Assembly (NCBI RefSeq): GCF_013085345.1
Contig: NZ_JABFAJ010000011.1
Span: 62,001-126,000 of the forward strand
Direction: 5' to 3'
Length of the DNA stretch: 64,000 nucleotides
Source of the DNA: Isoptericola sediminis
Lineage (GTDB): Bacteria > Actinomycetota > Actinomycetes > Actinomycetales > Cellulomonadaceae
Part shown: piece by piece, positions 24,289 through 33,642 of the stretch
Position numbering within the stretch: the first letter of the stretch is position 1
How the letters are laid out: every line of letters begins with the position of its first letter
Program-made: the position numbers and the translations under genes
Notes under the pieces: model-generated
The model's database searches: none
Told to the model about the DNA's origin: nothing
The model's input: only the letters and a program-made list of their open reading frames with translations

Positions 24289-24525
24289 TCAGCGGGCCGA
24301 CGACGAGTACGGCAGCAGGGCCATCTCGCGCGCGTTCTTGACGGCCTTGGCGATCTGGCGCTGCTCCTGCACGCTCACGCCGGTGACGCGACGCGCACGG
24401 ATCTTGCCGCGGTCGGAGATGAACTTCCGCAGCAGGGCGGTGTCCTTGTAGTCGACCGTCTCGACCTTCGCGGCCTTGAGCGGGTTCGCCTTCTTCTTGG
24501 GCTTGCGCACCACAGGCTTGGCCAT
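24289..24525 (-). CDS. rpsR: 30S ribosomal protein S18
   Basis: 78 aa with the S18 signature: [20 protein letters not shown], then [20 protein letters not shown] and [12 protein letters not shown]18 binds next to S6 on the 30S platform, and here lies downstream of rpsF with ssb between them, the common bacterial arrangement. The N-terminus is lysine-rich ([20 protein letters not shown]) and carries no CxxC zinc motif, so this is the zinc-independent form. Confidence 0.98.
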   Translation of the reverse strand: MAKPVVRKPKKKANPLKAAKVETVDYKDTALLRKFISDRGKIRARRVTGVSVQEQRQIAKAVKNAREMALLPYSSSAR

Positions 24526-24605
24526 GGTGTGTGCTCCTTCTCAGCTGTGGACCTCTCCGGCACGGGGCCGGGAGGTCACGGGGTGATTCTGGATGTGAGC
24601 GACGA

Positions 24606-25142
24606 TCAGAACGGGGGTTCGTCCGAGAACCCGCCGCCGGACGACGCGGGGCCAGCCGTGGCCCACGGGTCGCTCTGCTGACCGCCGCCGGAGGAACCGA
24701 ATCCACCGCCACCACCGGGCTGGCCACCGGCGTTGCCGCCGTAGCCGCCACCGAATCCGCCGCCACCGCCGCCGCTGCGCTGGGCGCGGGCGACCTTGGC
24801 GGACGCCCACCTCAGCGACGGGCCGATCTCGTCGACCTGCAGCTCCACGACGGTGCGCTTCTCGCCCTCGCGGGTCTCGAACGAACGCTGCTGAAGGCGG
24901 CCCTGCGCGATGACGCGCATGCCCTTCGTCAGCGACTCGGCGACGTTCTCCGCCGCCTCGCGCCAGATGGAGCAGCGCAGGAACAGCGCCTCTCCGTCCT
25001 TCCACTCGTTCGACTGACGGTCGAACGTGCGGGGCGTCGACGCGATCGTGAAGTTGGCGACGGCTGCACCCGACGGGGTGAAGCGCAGCTCCGGGTCCGC
25101 GGTCAGGTTTCCGACGACCGTGATGACGGTCTCACCAGCCAT
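24606..25142 (-). CDS. ssb: Single-stranded DNA-binding protein
   Basis: 178 aa. Residues 1-115 form the OB fold ([60 protein letters not shown]). A glycine-rich flexible linker of about 50 residues follows, ending in the acidic tip SDEPPF that recruits repair and replication partners. It protects unwound DNA at the fork. It sits between rpsF and rpsR with gaps of 117 and 80 bp. The glycine tract is coded by GGC/GGT-rich near-repeats and could be prone to slippage. Confidence 0.98.
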   Translation of the reverse strand: MAGETVITVVGNLTADPELRFTPSGAAVANFTIASTPRTFDRQSNEWKDGEALFLRCSIWREAAENVAESLTKGMRVIAQGRLQQRSFETREGEKRTVVELQVDEIGPSLRWASAKVARAQRSGGGGGGFGGGYGGNAGGQPGGGGGFGSSGGGQQSDPWATAGPASSGGGFSDEPPF

Positions 25143-25259
25143 GCCAAGCTCCTTCGTTCGTCCGCGAGATTCGGCTGTCCTCGATGGTCCAGTGGCATCC
25201 CATCACGGGGCACCGACAGGTGCCCAGCGAGGATGCGGGGTGTCTCGGTTCAGCGGGTC

Positions 25260-25550
25260 TCAGTGAGCAGCGGCGCGGAGGGTCTTGATCCGCAGCACGC
25301 CCTCGTTGAGGCCCAGCTGACGGTCCAGCTCCTTCGCGGTGTCCGGCGTCGCGGTGTAGTTCACGACGGCGTAGATGCCCTCGGAGCGCTTGTTGATGTC
25401 GTACGCCATGCGGCGACGACCCCAGATGTCCACGTTGTCGACGCTGCCGCCGTCGGTCGTGACGACCTTGAGCAGCTTGTCCAGCGTCGGGGCCACGGTG
25501 CGCTCCTCGACCTCCGGGTCCAGGATCACCATCAGTTCGTACTGACGCAT
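25260..25550 (-). CDS. rpsF: 30S ribosomal protein S6
   Basis: 96 aa, beginning [20 protein letters not shown] and containing the S6 centre [20 protein letters not shown] plus [21 protein letters not shown]6 pairs with S18 on the small subunit. It is the first gene of the rpsF-ssb-rpsR-rplI operon; the 175-bp gap upstream to the penicillin-binding protein should hold its promoter. Confidence 0.98.
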   Translation of the reverse strand: MRQYELMVILDPEVEERTVAPTLDKLLKVVTTDGGSVDNVDIWGRRRMAYDINKRSEGIYAVVNYTATPDTAKELDRQLGLNEGVLRIKTLRAAAH

Positions 25551-25725
25551 GAGTTCAACCCACCTCCTCTGGTCTCAGCGGCCACGGTCGTTCCGTGGCA
25601 GGAGGGTTAGTGCGTGCGTCGGCCGTGCCCTGCCGTTTCCCGAGCGGGGACGGCGTGGTACGGCCAGTCGACCAGGATACCCGCTGCGGGCACCCCGGAC
25701 GAAGTTCATCGCCGGGTGGCCTCGG

Positions 25726-28218
25726 TCACCCGTTGCCGTTGCCGTTGCCGTTGCCCGGCTGGTCCGTCGGTGACGGCGACTGCGACGGCTCCGAGGTCGG
25801 CTCCTGCGTCGGTTCCTGGGTCTGCTGGGGCCCGGACGAGACCACCACGGTGACGGTGGTCCCGGAGTCGACCTCGCTCCCGGCGCCGGGCTCCGTGCGG
25901 ATCACCTGGCCCCGTTGGACGTCGTTGCTCGGCTCCTCGACGATGGCCGCCCCGAGCCCGACGCGGTTGAGCTGACTCTCGGCCGAACCGGCGGACTGCC
26001 CGACGACGTTGGGCACGGCGACCTTCTGCTGCTCCTCGACCTTGCCGGTCGAGACCCAGAGGGTGACCGTCGACCCCGTCTGGACGGAGCCGCCCGTGTC
26101 GTAGACGTTCACGACGGTGCCCTTGCGGGCCTCGTCGTCGGTCGCCTGCGTCGCCACCGACAGCCCCAGGCTCTCCAGCAGCCTGGTGGCCTCGTTGATG
26201 TTCATGCCGACGAGGTTGTCCGGCAGCTCGACCCACTCGGCGGTCTCGCTCGGCGTCGGGGACGGCTCGAACGACGGCGTCGGCGGGGTGTACTCGGGGA
26301 ACTCCGCGATCTCCTTGCCCTCGAGCGCGACCTGCATGAACTCGGTCCACGCGGCGGCCGGCCACGTCGAACCGGTGATCTCGCTGTAGGGGCCGAAGGC
26401 GTCGATCGGCGCCGTGTCCTGCAGGCTGCCGGTCTCGGGGTCCATCGACTTGTACTGCCGCAGGTTGACGACGGTCGCGAGCTGGGGCGTGAAGCCCGTG
26501 AACCAGGCGGTCTGGTTGTCGTTGGCCGTACCGGTCTTGCCGGCCACCGGCCGGCGCTGCCCGTCGGGTCCGGTGAGCTCGAGCGCGGCGCGCCCGGACC
26601 CCTCCTCGACCACCTTGGTCATCGCGTACGTCGCGGCGTTGATCACGTCGCGCTCGAACCGCTGCTGGGCGTTTACCTCGGGCGCGTAGCGCTGGGTGCC
26701 ATCCATGTGCTCCACCCGGTCCACGATGTGCGGCTCCACGTGATAGCCGCCCCCGGCGATCGTGGCGTAGGCCTCGGCCATGTCGATCGGGTAGACGGCG
26801 GTAGGGCCGAGCACGTTCGCCTGGACCGCCTTGATCGGGTTGTTCTCGTCCTCACGGATCCCGAGCCGGTGTGCGACGTCGCGCGTCTTCGCCGGACCGA
26901 CCTCCGTGTTGAGCTCCACGTACGCCGTGTTGATCGAGTTCGCCGTGGCCTCGACGAGGTCGACCTCGCCGTACGACTTGTTGCCGAAGTTGTTCGGCCA
27001 CGGGTCGCCATCGTCGGTCTCGTACTGCCCGGGCGTGTTGCCGTCGAACCGGTCGGTGAGCTGGACGCCCTCCTCGAGGGCGCCGATCAGCGTGAACGGC
27101 TTGAAGGTCGAACCGGCCTGCACGACGTCGCCAGTCGCGGTGTTCTTCTGCTGCTCGAGGTAGTCGGCGCCGCCGTACATCGTCACGATCGCCCCGGTCT
27201 CGGGGTCGATCGACACGATCGACGCACGGAGAAGCTCGTTCGCGTCCTCGGGGATGTCCTCGACGATCTTCGCGGCGGTGTTCTGCAGCTTCGGCTTGAT
27301 CGTCGTGTGGATCTGCAGGCCACGGGACTCGAGGTCCTCCTCGGTGAACTCCCCGGTGGCGAGCAGCTCCTTCTTGACGGCCTGCATGATGTAGCCCTTC
27401 TGGCCGCCGAGGCTGTTGCTGCTGGTGTCCTTCTCGACGAACTCGGGGAACTGCGCCGAGTCGGCCTCGGCCTGGGTGATGTACCCCTGCTCCGCCATCC
27501 GGTTGAGGCTGCGCTCCCAGCGAGCCTCGGCGATGTCCGGGTTCTCCGACGGGTCGTAGCGCACGGGCGCCGGGATGATCCCGGACAGCATCGCGGACTC
27601 GGAGTAGGTCAGCTCCGTCGCCGGCTTGTCGAAGTACGCCTTGGCGGCCGCCTGGACGCCGTAGGCCCCCCGACCGAAGTAGATCGTGTTGAGGTAGCGG
27701 TCCAGCACCAGCTCCTTCGGCTGGTTCTGCGCGATCTTCATGGCGATGATCGCCTCGCTCGCCTTGCCGGCGATGTCACTCGTCTGGCCCAGGTAGTAGC
27801 GCTCGACGTACTGCTGGGTCAGCGTGGAACCGCCCTGGCGGGAGCCGGTCGTGAGGTTGGTGAACGCAGCGCGGGCCATACCGAGGAAGTCGACGCCCGG
27901 GTCCTCCCAGAAGGACTCGTTCTCGCTGGCCACGACGGCGTCGCCGACGTGCTTCGGCAGGTCCTCGTACGCGACGATCTCGCGCTTGACGCTGGAGAAC
28001 GTGCCGATCTCCTTGCCGTTGGCGTAGTAGACCGTCGTCGCCTGGTGGTCGACGTCGTCGAGGTTCTTCGGGATGGCGGTCGACGTCCACGCGGCGAAGA
28101 AGACGCCGGCGCCGAGCGCGACGAACCCGAGCACGCAGCCGACGACGATGCGCCACGACGGCAGCCACCGCTGCACGGGGCCCAGGCCCCGGCGCGGATA
28201 GTTCCAGAAGCGACCCAC
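25726..28218 (-). CDS. Class A penicillin-binding protein with two PASTA domains
   Basis: Bifunctional cell-wall synthase of 830 aa. A cytoplasmic N-terminus and one membrane helix (about 22-45, VVGCVLGFVALGAGVFFAAW) are followed by the GT51 transglycosylase with ASENESFWEDPGVD and RQGGSTLTQQYVERYYL. The transpeptidase has STFK, SIN and KTGTANDNQTAWFTG. Two PASTA repeats follow, ending in a Pro/Thr/Ser-rich tail and an (Asn-Gly) repeat. It polymerises and cross-links peptidoglycan and resembles actinobacterial PonA. The GTG at 28218 is preferred because GAAAGG lies six bases upstream; starts at 28224 or 28284 have no proper site. Confidence 0.95.
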   Translation of the reverse strand: MGRFWNYPRRGLGPVQRWLPSWRIVVGCVLGFVALGAGVFFAAWTSTAIPKNLDDVDHQATTVYYANGKEIGTFSSVKREIVAYEDLPKHVGDAVVASENESFWEDPGVDFLGMARAAFTNLTTGSRQGGSTLTQQYVERYYLGQTSDIAGKASEAIIAMKIAQNQPKELVLDRYLNTIYFGRGAYGVQAAAKAYFDKPATELTYSESAMLSGIIPAPVRYDPSENPDIAEARWERSLNRMAEQGYITQAEADSAQFPEFVEKDTSSNSLGGQKGYIMQAVKKELLATGEFTEEDLESRGLQIHTTIKPKLQNTAAKIVEDIPEDANELLRASIVSIDPETGAIVTMYGGADYLEQQKNTATGDVVQAGSTFKPFTLIGALEEGVQLTDRFDGNTPGQYETDDGDPWPNNFGNKSYGEVDLVEATANSINTAYVELNTEVGPAKTRDVAHRLGIREDENNPIKAVQANVLGPTAVYPIDMAEAYATIAGGGYHVEPHIVDRVEHMDGTQRYAPEVNAQQRFERDVINAATYAMTKVVEEGSGRAALELTGPDGQRRPVAGKTGTANDNQTAWFTGFTPQLATVVNLRQYKSMDPETGSLQDTAPIDAFGPYSEITGSTWPAAAWTEFMQVALEGKEIAEFPEYTPPTPSFEPSPTPSETAEWVELPDNLVGMNINEATRLLESLGLSVATQATDDEARKGTVVNVYDTGGSVQTGSTVTLWVSTGKVEEQQKVAVPNVVGQSAGSAESQLNRVGLGAAIVEEPSNDVQRGQVIRTEPGAGSEVDSGTTVTVVVSSGPQQTQEPTQEPTSEPSQSPSPTDQPGNGNGNGNG

Positions 28219-28449
28219 GTCCACCCTTTCGAAGTGCGATGTCCTCGACCCTGTTCCGCCCCCTGCGGACACGAGGAACCCCACCGAACACTAGGGGATG
28301 CGCGCGGCGGGGTGTCGAGATAGACGCGCGACGCAACCGTTTGTGCGCCGGTCGTCCCCAGACCCCTGGCCGCGGCTCCACGAGCCCTTCACATTCGCCG
28401 CGCCGGAGCGGCCGATTGCCGCACCGTCTCGCTCGTCCTATCCTCGTGA

Positions 28450-28466
28450 TGTATCGACTCGATACA
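28450..28466. promoter_or_regulatory. PadR-type operator
   Basis: TGTATCG-ACT-CGATACA is a perfect 7-bp inverted repeat 41 bp before the PadR-like start. PadR repressors recognise ATGTAT...ATACAT-like palindromes, so autoregulation and control of the coupled ino1 gene are likely. The rest of the 289-bp gap to the penicillin-binding protein shows no gene. Confidence 0.75.
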
Positions 28467-28507
28467 ACGCCATGAGAGGTGCCGTCGGCACGGGAGGGAG
28501 AACACGG

Positions 28508-29179
28508 GTGCGCAGTCGCTCGAACGTTCTCGAGACGGCCGTCCTGGGTCTGCTCAGCTCTGCCCCGCTGCACGGCTATGAGCTGCGCAAGCGGCTCAAC
28601 CTGCTCCTGGGTTCGTTCCGCGCCTTCTCCTACGGCACCCTCTACCCGGCCCTGAAGTCCTTGGTCGGACGAGGCCTGATCGAGACGGTCGACCCCGACC
28701 CGGCCACGCCGGCACGCTCCGGAGCCTCCGGGGCGCCCGGGCGGACGGCGTCGGGCACGAAGCCCCTCACGGGACGTCGTGGACGGATCGTCTACCGGCT
28801 CACCCCGGAGGGCAAGGAACACCTGCAGACCACTCTCGCCTCCGCCGGGCCCGCGGCCTGGGAGGACGAGAGCTTCGACGTCCGGTTCGCGCTGTTCGCG
28901 CAGACGGACGCCGAGACCCGTCTCCGCATCCTCGAAGGCCGGCGCACCCGGCTGACCGAGCGCCTGGAGGCGGTCCGGGAGTCCGCAGCCCGGACCCGCG
29001 AGCGGCTCGACGAATACACTCTGGAGCTGCAGCGGCACGGACTGGAGCAGGTCGAGCGCGAGGTGCGCTGGCTCGACGGGCTCATCACGACCGAGCGCGA
29101 CCGCGTCAGCGGCCGTGACCGCGACCACGACGCCGGGGCGCATCCCGCCCCGGCCCCGAGAAACAAGGAGCGAGGATGA
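28508..29179 (+). CDS. PadR-family transcriptional regulator
   Basis: Regulator of 223 aa. The winged helix occupies the first 100 residues: [20 protein letters not shown] and [20 protein letters not shown], with the wing in [18 protein letters not shown] 30-residue Pro/Ala/Gly-rich insert ([20 protein letters not shown]) interrupts the wing. The C-terminal helices (about 130-205) form the dimerising coiled coil. The GTG at 28508 has GGGAGGGAG upstream. The stop overlaps the ino1 start (ATGA), a pairing that recurs in Actinobacteria and implies control of inositol synthesis. Confidence 0.92.
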   Translation: MRSRSNVLETAVLGLLSSAPLHGYELRKRLNLLLGSFRAFSYGTLYPALKSLVGRGLIETVDPDPATPARSGASGAPGRTASGTKPLTGRRGRIVYRLTPEGKEHLQTTLASAGPAAWEDESFDVRFALFAQTDAETRLRILEGRRTRLTERLEAVRESAARTRERLDEYTLELQRHGLEQVEREVRWLDGLITTERDRVSGRDRDHDAGAHPAPAPRNKERG

Positions 29180-30267
29180 CCTCCGTCCGCGTTGCCATCG
29201 TCGGTGTCGGAAACTGTGCATCGTCCCTGGTCCAGGGTGTGCACTACTACCGCGACGCCGACCCGTCCGACACCGTCCCGGGTCTCATGCACGTGCAGTT
29301 CGGTGACTACCACGTGAGCGACCTCGAGTTCGTGGCGGCGTTCGACGTCGACGCGAAGAAGGTCGGCTTCGACCTGGCGGAGGCGATCAACGCCTCCGAG
29401 AACAACACGATCAAGATCGCCGACGTGCCGCCCACGGGTGTCATGGTCCAGCGTGGCCCCACCCTCGACGGGCTCGGCGACTACTACGCCGCGACCATCG
29501 ACGAGGCGGCCGACGAGCCGGTCGACGTCACCCAGGCGCTCAAGGACGCGAACGTCGACGTCCTCGTCTCCTACCTCCCCGTGGGGTCGGAGGACGCCGA
29601 CAAGTTCTACGCGCAGTGCGCCATCGACGCGGGCGTGGCCTTCGTCAACGCCCTGCCGGTCTTCATCGCCTCCGACCCCGAGTGGGCGAAGAAGTTCGAG
29701 GACGCCGGCGTGCCGATCGTCGGCGACGACATCAAGTCGCAGGTCGGTGCCACGATCACGCACCGCGTGCTCGCCAAGCTGTTCGAGCAGCGCGGCGTCG
29801 TGCTGGACCGCACGTACCAGCTCAACGTCGGCGGCAACATGGACTTCAAGAACATGCTGCAGCGCGACCGCCTCGAGTCGAAGAAGGTCTCCAAGACCCA
29901 GGCCGTCACCTCCAACCTGACCGGCGCGCTCGCCGGCAAGAAGGAGGACCGCAACGTCCACATCGGCCCCTCGGACTACGTCGCCTGGCTCGACGACCGC
30001 AAGTGGGCCTACGTGCGCCTCGAGGGTCGCGCGTTCGGAGAGGCGCCCCTGAACCTGGAGTACAAGCTCGAGGTGTGGGACTCCCCGAACTCGGCCGGCA
30101 TCATCATCGACGCGATCCGTGCGGCGAAGATCGCCAAGGACCGCGGCATCGGCGGCCCGATCCTGTCGGCGTCGACGTACTTCATGAAGTCCCCGCCGGT
30201 CCAGATGGAGGACACCCAGGGCCGCGCGCAGCTCGAGGCCTTCATCGCCGGCGACGTCGAGCGCTGA
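29176..30267 (+). CDS. ino1: Inositol-3-phosphate (myo-inositol-1-phosphate) synthase
   Basis: 363 aa, the compact actinobacterial form. It converts glucose-6-phosphate to inositol phosphate with bound NAD, feeding phosphatidylinositol and mycothiol synthesis. The dinucleotide-binding site is [16 protein letters not shown] at the N-terminus; catalytic-domain signatures include [29 protein letters not shown] and [20 protein letters not shown]. The ATG overlaps the PadR stop. A 16-bp hairpin at 30321-30367 probably ends the operon. Confidence 0.97.
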   Translation: MTSVRVAIVGVGNCASSLVQGVHYYRDADPSDTVPGLMHVQFGDYHVSDLEFVAAFDVDAKKVGFDLAEAINASENNTIKIADVPPTGVMVQRGPTLDGLGDYYAATIDEAADEPVDVTQALKDANVDVLVSYLPVGSEDADKFYAQCAIDAGVAFVNALPVFIASDPEWAKKFEDAGVPIVGDDIKSQVGATITHRVLAKLFEQRGVVLDRTYQLNVGGNMDFKNMLQRDRLESKKVSKTQAVTSNLTGALAGKKEDRNVHIGPSDYVAWLDDRKWAYVRLEGRAFGEAPLNLEYKLEVWDSPNSAGIIIDAIRAAKIAKDRGIGGPILSASTYFMKSPPVQMEDTQGRAQLEAFIAGDVER

Positions 30268-30320
30268 CCCGGAGCGTTCCGACGGCCCGAGTGGGCCTCC
30301 GCTCCCGCCGGTTCCCGAAC

Positions 30321-30367
30321 GTCTCGTCCCGCTGCACGTCGCGCGTCGATCTGCAGCGGGACGAGAC
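30321..30367 (+). terminator. Hairpin after ino1, followed by short direct repeats
   Basis: A perfect 16-bp stem, GTCTCGTCCCGCTGCA at 30321-30336 and its complement at 30352-30367, closes a 15-base loop 53 bp past the ino1 stop. Further on, CGTCCTGACTCGCGG occurs twice (30409-30423 and 30429-30443). No T-run follows the hairpin. Confidence 0.65.
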
Positions 30368-30511
30368 TCTCGGCACGCCGAGCCCGGGCGCCCTGAGTCG
30401 CGCACGCGCGTCCTGACTCGCGGCGGGACGTCCTGACTCGCGGGACGGGGCGGCGCCGCGCCACGCGGGTGAGCCCCTCCGGGCCGCGCCGCACCATGGG
30501 AAGGTGGAGCC

Positions 30512-31852
30512 GTGGGAGCTCTGGTCGAGACCTGGCACGACCTGCGCGCTCTCCTGCGCCTGGAGGGGTTCCGTCGGCTGTTCGCCGTCCGGCTGGTCTC
30601 CCAGGCCGGTGACGGCATGTTCCAGGTCGGCCTGGCCGCCCTCCTCTTCTTCTCCCCCGAACGCGCGGGGACGGCGACCGGCGTCGCGAGCGCCTTCGCC
30701 GTCATGCTCGCGCCGTTCACGATCGTCGGCCCCTTCGCGGGGGTGTTCCTCGACCGGTGGCGGCGGCGCCAGGTGCTCGCCTACGGCAACGCCCTGCGCG
30801 TCCTGATCACGGCGGCCATGGCCGCGATCATGCTCACCGTCGGCCTCGAGGGCAGCGGCGACGTCTGGGTCATCCTGCTCGGGCTGCTGGCCCTGAGCGT
30901 CAACCGTTTCCTCCTCGCCGCGCTCAGCGCGAGCCTGCCCAACGTCGTCGCGGGCCCGTACCTGCTCACGGCGAACTCCCTGACGCCCACCCTCGGCGCG
31001 GGTGCCGTCTTCCTCGGTGGCGGGGTGGCCCTGGCGATCGGTCTCGGCATCCCGGCCGGACCTGCCCACGACGCGGCCGCGCTGGTGTGCGCCGCCGTCG
31101 TCTTCGGCGTCGCCGCCCTGCTCGCCCTGCGGCTCGGCCGCGACCAGCTGGGTCCGGAGCATCCGGCCCGGGGCCACCTGACGGCCGAGATCTCCGCGGT
31201 CGCGCGCGGGCTGGTCGACGGCGCCCGCTACCTGACGGCCCGGCGGACCCCGGGCCAGGCGCTGCTCGTGATGGCCGCCCACCGGTTCCTCTACGGCGTG
31301 GTCTTCATCGCCGCGATCCTCATCTCCCGCAACCTGCTGGCCGAACCCGGGCAGACCTCCGCCGGGCTGGCCAACTTCGCCCTCGTCCTGGCGGCGACCG
31401 CGGTCGGCGGCGCGTGCGCCGTCGTCATCACCCCGGTCCTCTCGCGTCTCACCGGGCCCCAGGGCTGGATCGTGTGGATGCTGCTGCTCGCCGCGGCGTC
31501 CCAGCTCCTGCTGACCACCACCCCGTCACGCACCATCGTGCTGGTCGGTGCCGGTCTGCTCGGCCTGGCCGCCCAGAGCGCCAAGATCGCCGTGGACACC
31601 ATCGTCCAGCGGGACACCCACGACGACTTCCGCGGCCGCGCCTTCGCCTTCTTCGACGTGCTGTACAACGCGGCGTTCGTCGGTGCGGCGGTGCTGGCCG
31701 CCTGGACGGTGCCGGACGAGGGGTGGTCGCGAGGCCTGTTCCTCGTGCTCGCGCTCGCCTATGTCGGTGTCGCGGCGCTGCTCGGGTTCGCCGGGGCACG
31801 GCACCCCGCTCCGGTGACGGTGTCCGGGGACCCGGCCCGCGTCGACCGATGA
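30512..31852 (+). CDS. MFS transporter (MFS_3-like exporter)
   Basis: Membrane protein of 446 aa with about twelve helices. It starts FRRLFAVRLVSQAGDGMFQV, the usual opening of the MFS_3 (EntS-like) group, and has motif A as GPFAGVFLDRWRRRQVLA. A second-half signature, KIAVDTIVQRDTHDDFRGRA, is also typical of that group. The GTG at 30512 follows GGAAGGTGGAGCC. The substrate is unknown; relatives export siderophores, macrolides or other small molecules. A second, unrelated MFS gene follows after 144 bp. Confidence 0.9.
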   Translation: MGALVETWHDLRALLRLEGFRRLFAVRLVSQAGDGMFQVGLAALLFFSPERAGTATGVASAFAVMLAPFTIVGPFAGVFLDRWRRRQVLAYGNALRVLITAAMAAIMLTVGLEGSGDVWVILLGLLALSVNRFLLAALSASLPNVVAGPYLLTANSLTPTLGAGAVFLGGGVALAIGLGIPAGPAHDAAALVCAAVVFGVAALLALRLGRDQLGPEHPARGHLTAEISAVARGLVDGARYLTARRTPGQALLVMAAHRFLYGVVFIAAILISRNLLAEPGQTSAGLANFALVLAATAVGGACAVVITPVLSRLTGPQGWIVWMLLLAAASQLLLTTTPSRTIVLVGAGLLGLAAQSAKIAVDTIVQRDTHDDFRGRAFAFFDVLYNAAFVGAAVLAAWTVPDEGWSRGLFLVLALAYVGVAALLGFAGARHPAPVTVSGDPARVDR

Positions 31853-31996
31853 GTGCGGCGGCGAAATCAGGTCGCCACCGTGACGGGGAATACCGCAGGC
31901 TGAGAACGCCTTGATCCGACGGGTCCGTCCGTGCGCAGCGCCGCCCGCGGTCGACGACGTCCGAGCGAACCGCTGATCGAACCACCGGGAGGTTTC

Positions 31997-33496
31997 ATGA
32001 CCGTACGCAGCACCGAGACCCCTCCCGGCGGAGCGACCCCCGCCGCGGAGGTGCCAGCCCGCGACACCGACAAGCTGTCGCGCGAGCACCTGGGTGTCAT
32101 CGCGCTGCTCATGGTGTCGGCGTTCATCGTCATCCTCAACGAGACGACCATGGGTGTGGCGCTGCCGTCGGTCATGAGCGAGTTCGGGATCGAACCGTCG
32201 GCCGGGCAGTGGCTGACCACCGCGTTCCTGCTGACCATGGCCGTCGTCATCCCCACCACGGGGTGGCTGCTGCAACGGGTCGGGACGCGGACGGCGTTCA
32301 TCCTGGGCATGTCCCTGTTCAGCCTCGGCACCCTGCTCGCCGGCCTCGCCCCGGTGTTCGGGCTGCTCGTCGCCGCCCGTGTCGTCCAGGCGTCCGGCAC
32401 GGCGGTCATGCTGCCCCTGCTCATGACCACGGTCATGACGATCGTGCCGCCGCACCACCGGGGCCGGGTCATGGGCAACGTGTCCCTGGTCATCGCGGTC
32501 GCCCCGGCCCTCGGCCCGACCATGTCCGGCGCCGTGGTCAACGCCCTGGGCTGGCGCGAGGTCTTCTGGGTCGTGCTGCCGATCGCCCTGGTGGGACTCA
32601 CCCTCGGCCTGTTCCTGGTCCGCGACGTCGCCGAACGGGCGCGCAAGAACCTGGACGGGCTGTCGGTGGTGCTGTCGGCCTTCGCGTTCGGCGGGCTGGT
32701 CTACGGGCTGTCCTCCCTCGGTGAGGCGGCCCGGCACACGCCGCCGGTCTCCCCCGTGCTCCCGATCGTGGGCGGGCTCGTGTTCCTCGCGCTGTTCGTG
32801 CGGCGCCAGCTCCGCCTGCAGCGCACCGACGACGCCCTGCTGGACCTGCGGGTCTTCCGGGCTCCGGGCTTCCCCGCCGGTCTGAGCGTGCTCGTCGTCG
32901 CGATGATCGCGATGTTCGGCATGATCATCGGCCTGCCGCTGGTGCTGCAGGAGGCGATCGGGCTCGCCCCGCTCGCCAGCGGGCTCGTCATGCTGCCCGG
33001 TGGTCTCATGATGGGCCTGCTCGGCCCGGTCGTCGGCCGCCTGTACGACCGGGTCGGCCCGCGCCCGCTCGTCCTGCCGGGCGTGTCGGCCGTCGCGGTG
33101 GCGATGGTCCTGTTCGCCACGCTGTCGCCGTCCTCGCCCGTCTGGTGGGTGATGGTCGGGCACATCGTCCTCAGCCTCGGGCTGGCCTGCGTGTTCACCC
33201 CGACCCTCACGTCGGCCCTCGGCGGGCTGGCACCCCGGCTGTACTCCCACGGGTCCGCCACGATCACCACGCTGCAGCAGCTCGCGGGTGCGGCCGGGAC
33301 GGCGCTGTTCGTCGCCCTGCTCACGCTGCGGTCCGTCGCCCTGCTCGACGACGGCGCCACCGAGGCCGCGGCGACGGCGGGCGGCGCGCGGCTCGCCTTC
33401 GGCGTGGCGGCCGGCGTCATGATCGGTGCGGTGCTGCTGGCCACGCGCCTGCGCAAGGCCGACGACGTCCGCCAGGAGACCCCCGCGGCGCACTGA
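31997..33496 (+). CDS. MFS transporter, DHA2 (EmrB/QacA) drug-exporter family
   Basis: Membrane protein of 499 aa with fourteen hydrophobic segments. It has motif D1-like FIVILNETTMGVALPSVM, motif A as GWLLQRVGTRTAFILG, and motif C in VSLVIAVAPALGPTMSGAVV, the set expected for DHA2 drug:proton antiporters. The ATG at 31997 follows GGGAGG. DHA2 proteins expel cationic dyes, antiseptics and antibiotics; the actual substrate is unknown. No regulator gene is adjacent. Confidence 0.93.
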   Translation: MTVRSTETPPGGATPAAEVPARDTDKLSREHLGVIALLMVSAFIVILNETTMGVALPSVMSEFGIEPSAGQWLTTAFLLTMAVVIPTTGWLLQRVGTRTAFILGMSLFSLGTLLAGLAPVFGLLVAARVVQASGTAVMLPLLMTTVMTIVPPHHRGRVMGNVSLVIAVAPALGPTMSGAVVNALGWREVFWVVLPIALVGLTLGLFLVRDVAERARKNLDGLSVVLSAFAFGGLVYGLSSLGEAARHTPPVSPVLPIVGGLVFLALFVRRQLRLQRTDDALLDLRVFRAPGFPAGLSVLVVAMIAMFGMIIGLPLVLQEAIGLAPLASGLVMLPGGLMMGLLGPVVGRLYDRVGPRPLVLPGVSAVAVAMVLFATLSPSSPVWWVMVGHIVLSLGLACVFTPTLTSALGGLAPRLYSHGSATITTLQQLAGAAGTALFVALLTLRSVALLDDGATEAAATAGGARLAFGVAAGVMIGAVLLATRLRKADDVRQETPAAH

Positions 33497-33642
33497 CGGG
33501 ACCGGCCCGGCCCGTCGTGACCCGCGTCGCACGCGGCCGCGGGCACCGCCATCATGTGGACAGGCCGTTCCGGTTCGCCGCATCATAGGGATCTCCGGTC
33601 CTCCCGACGGCGGGTCGGAGGGACGGGGGGAAGGTTCCACGA

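Noticed and set aside
25726-25760. Short (Asn-Gly) coding repeat at the end of the penicillin-binding protein as a separate repeat element.
   Set aside because: It is a simple hexamer repeat within the C-terminal tail, not an independent element.
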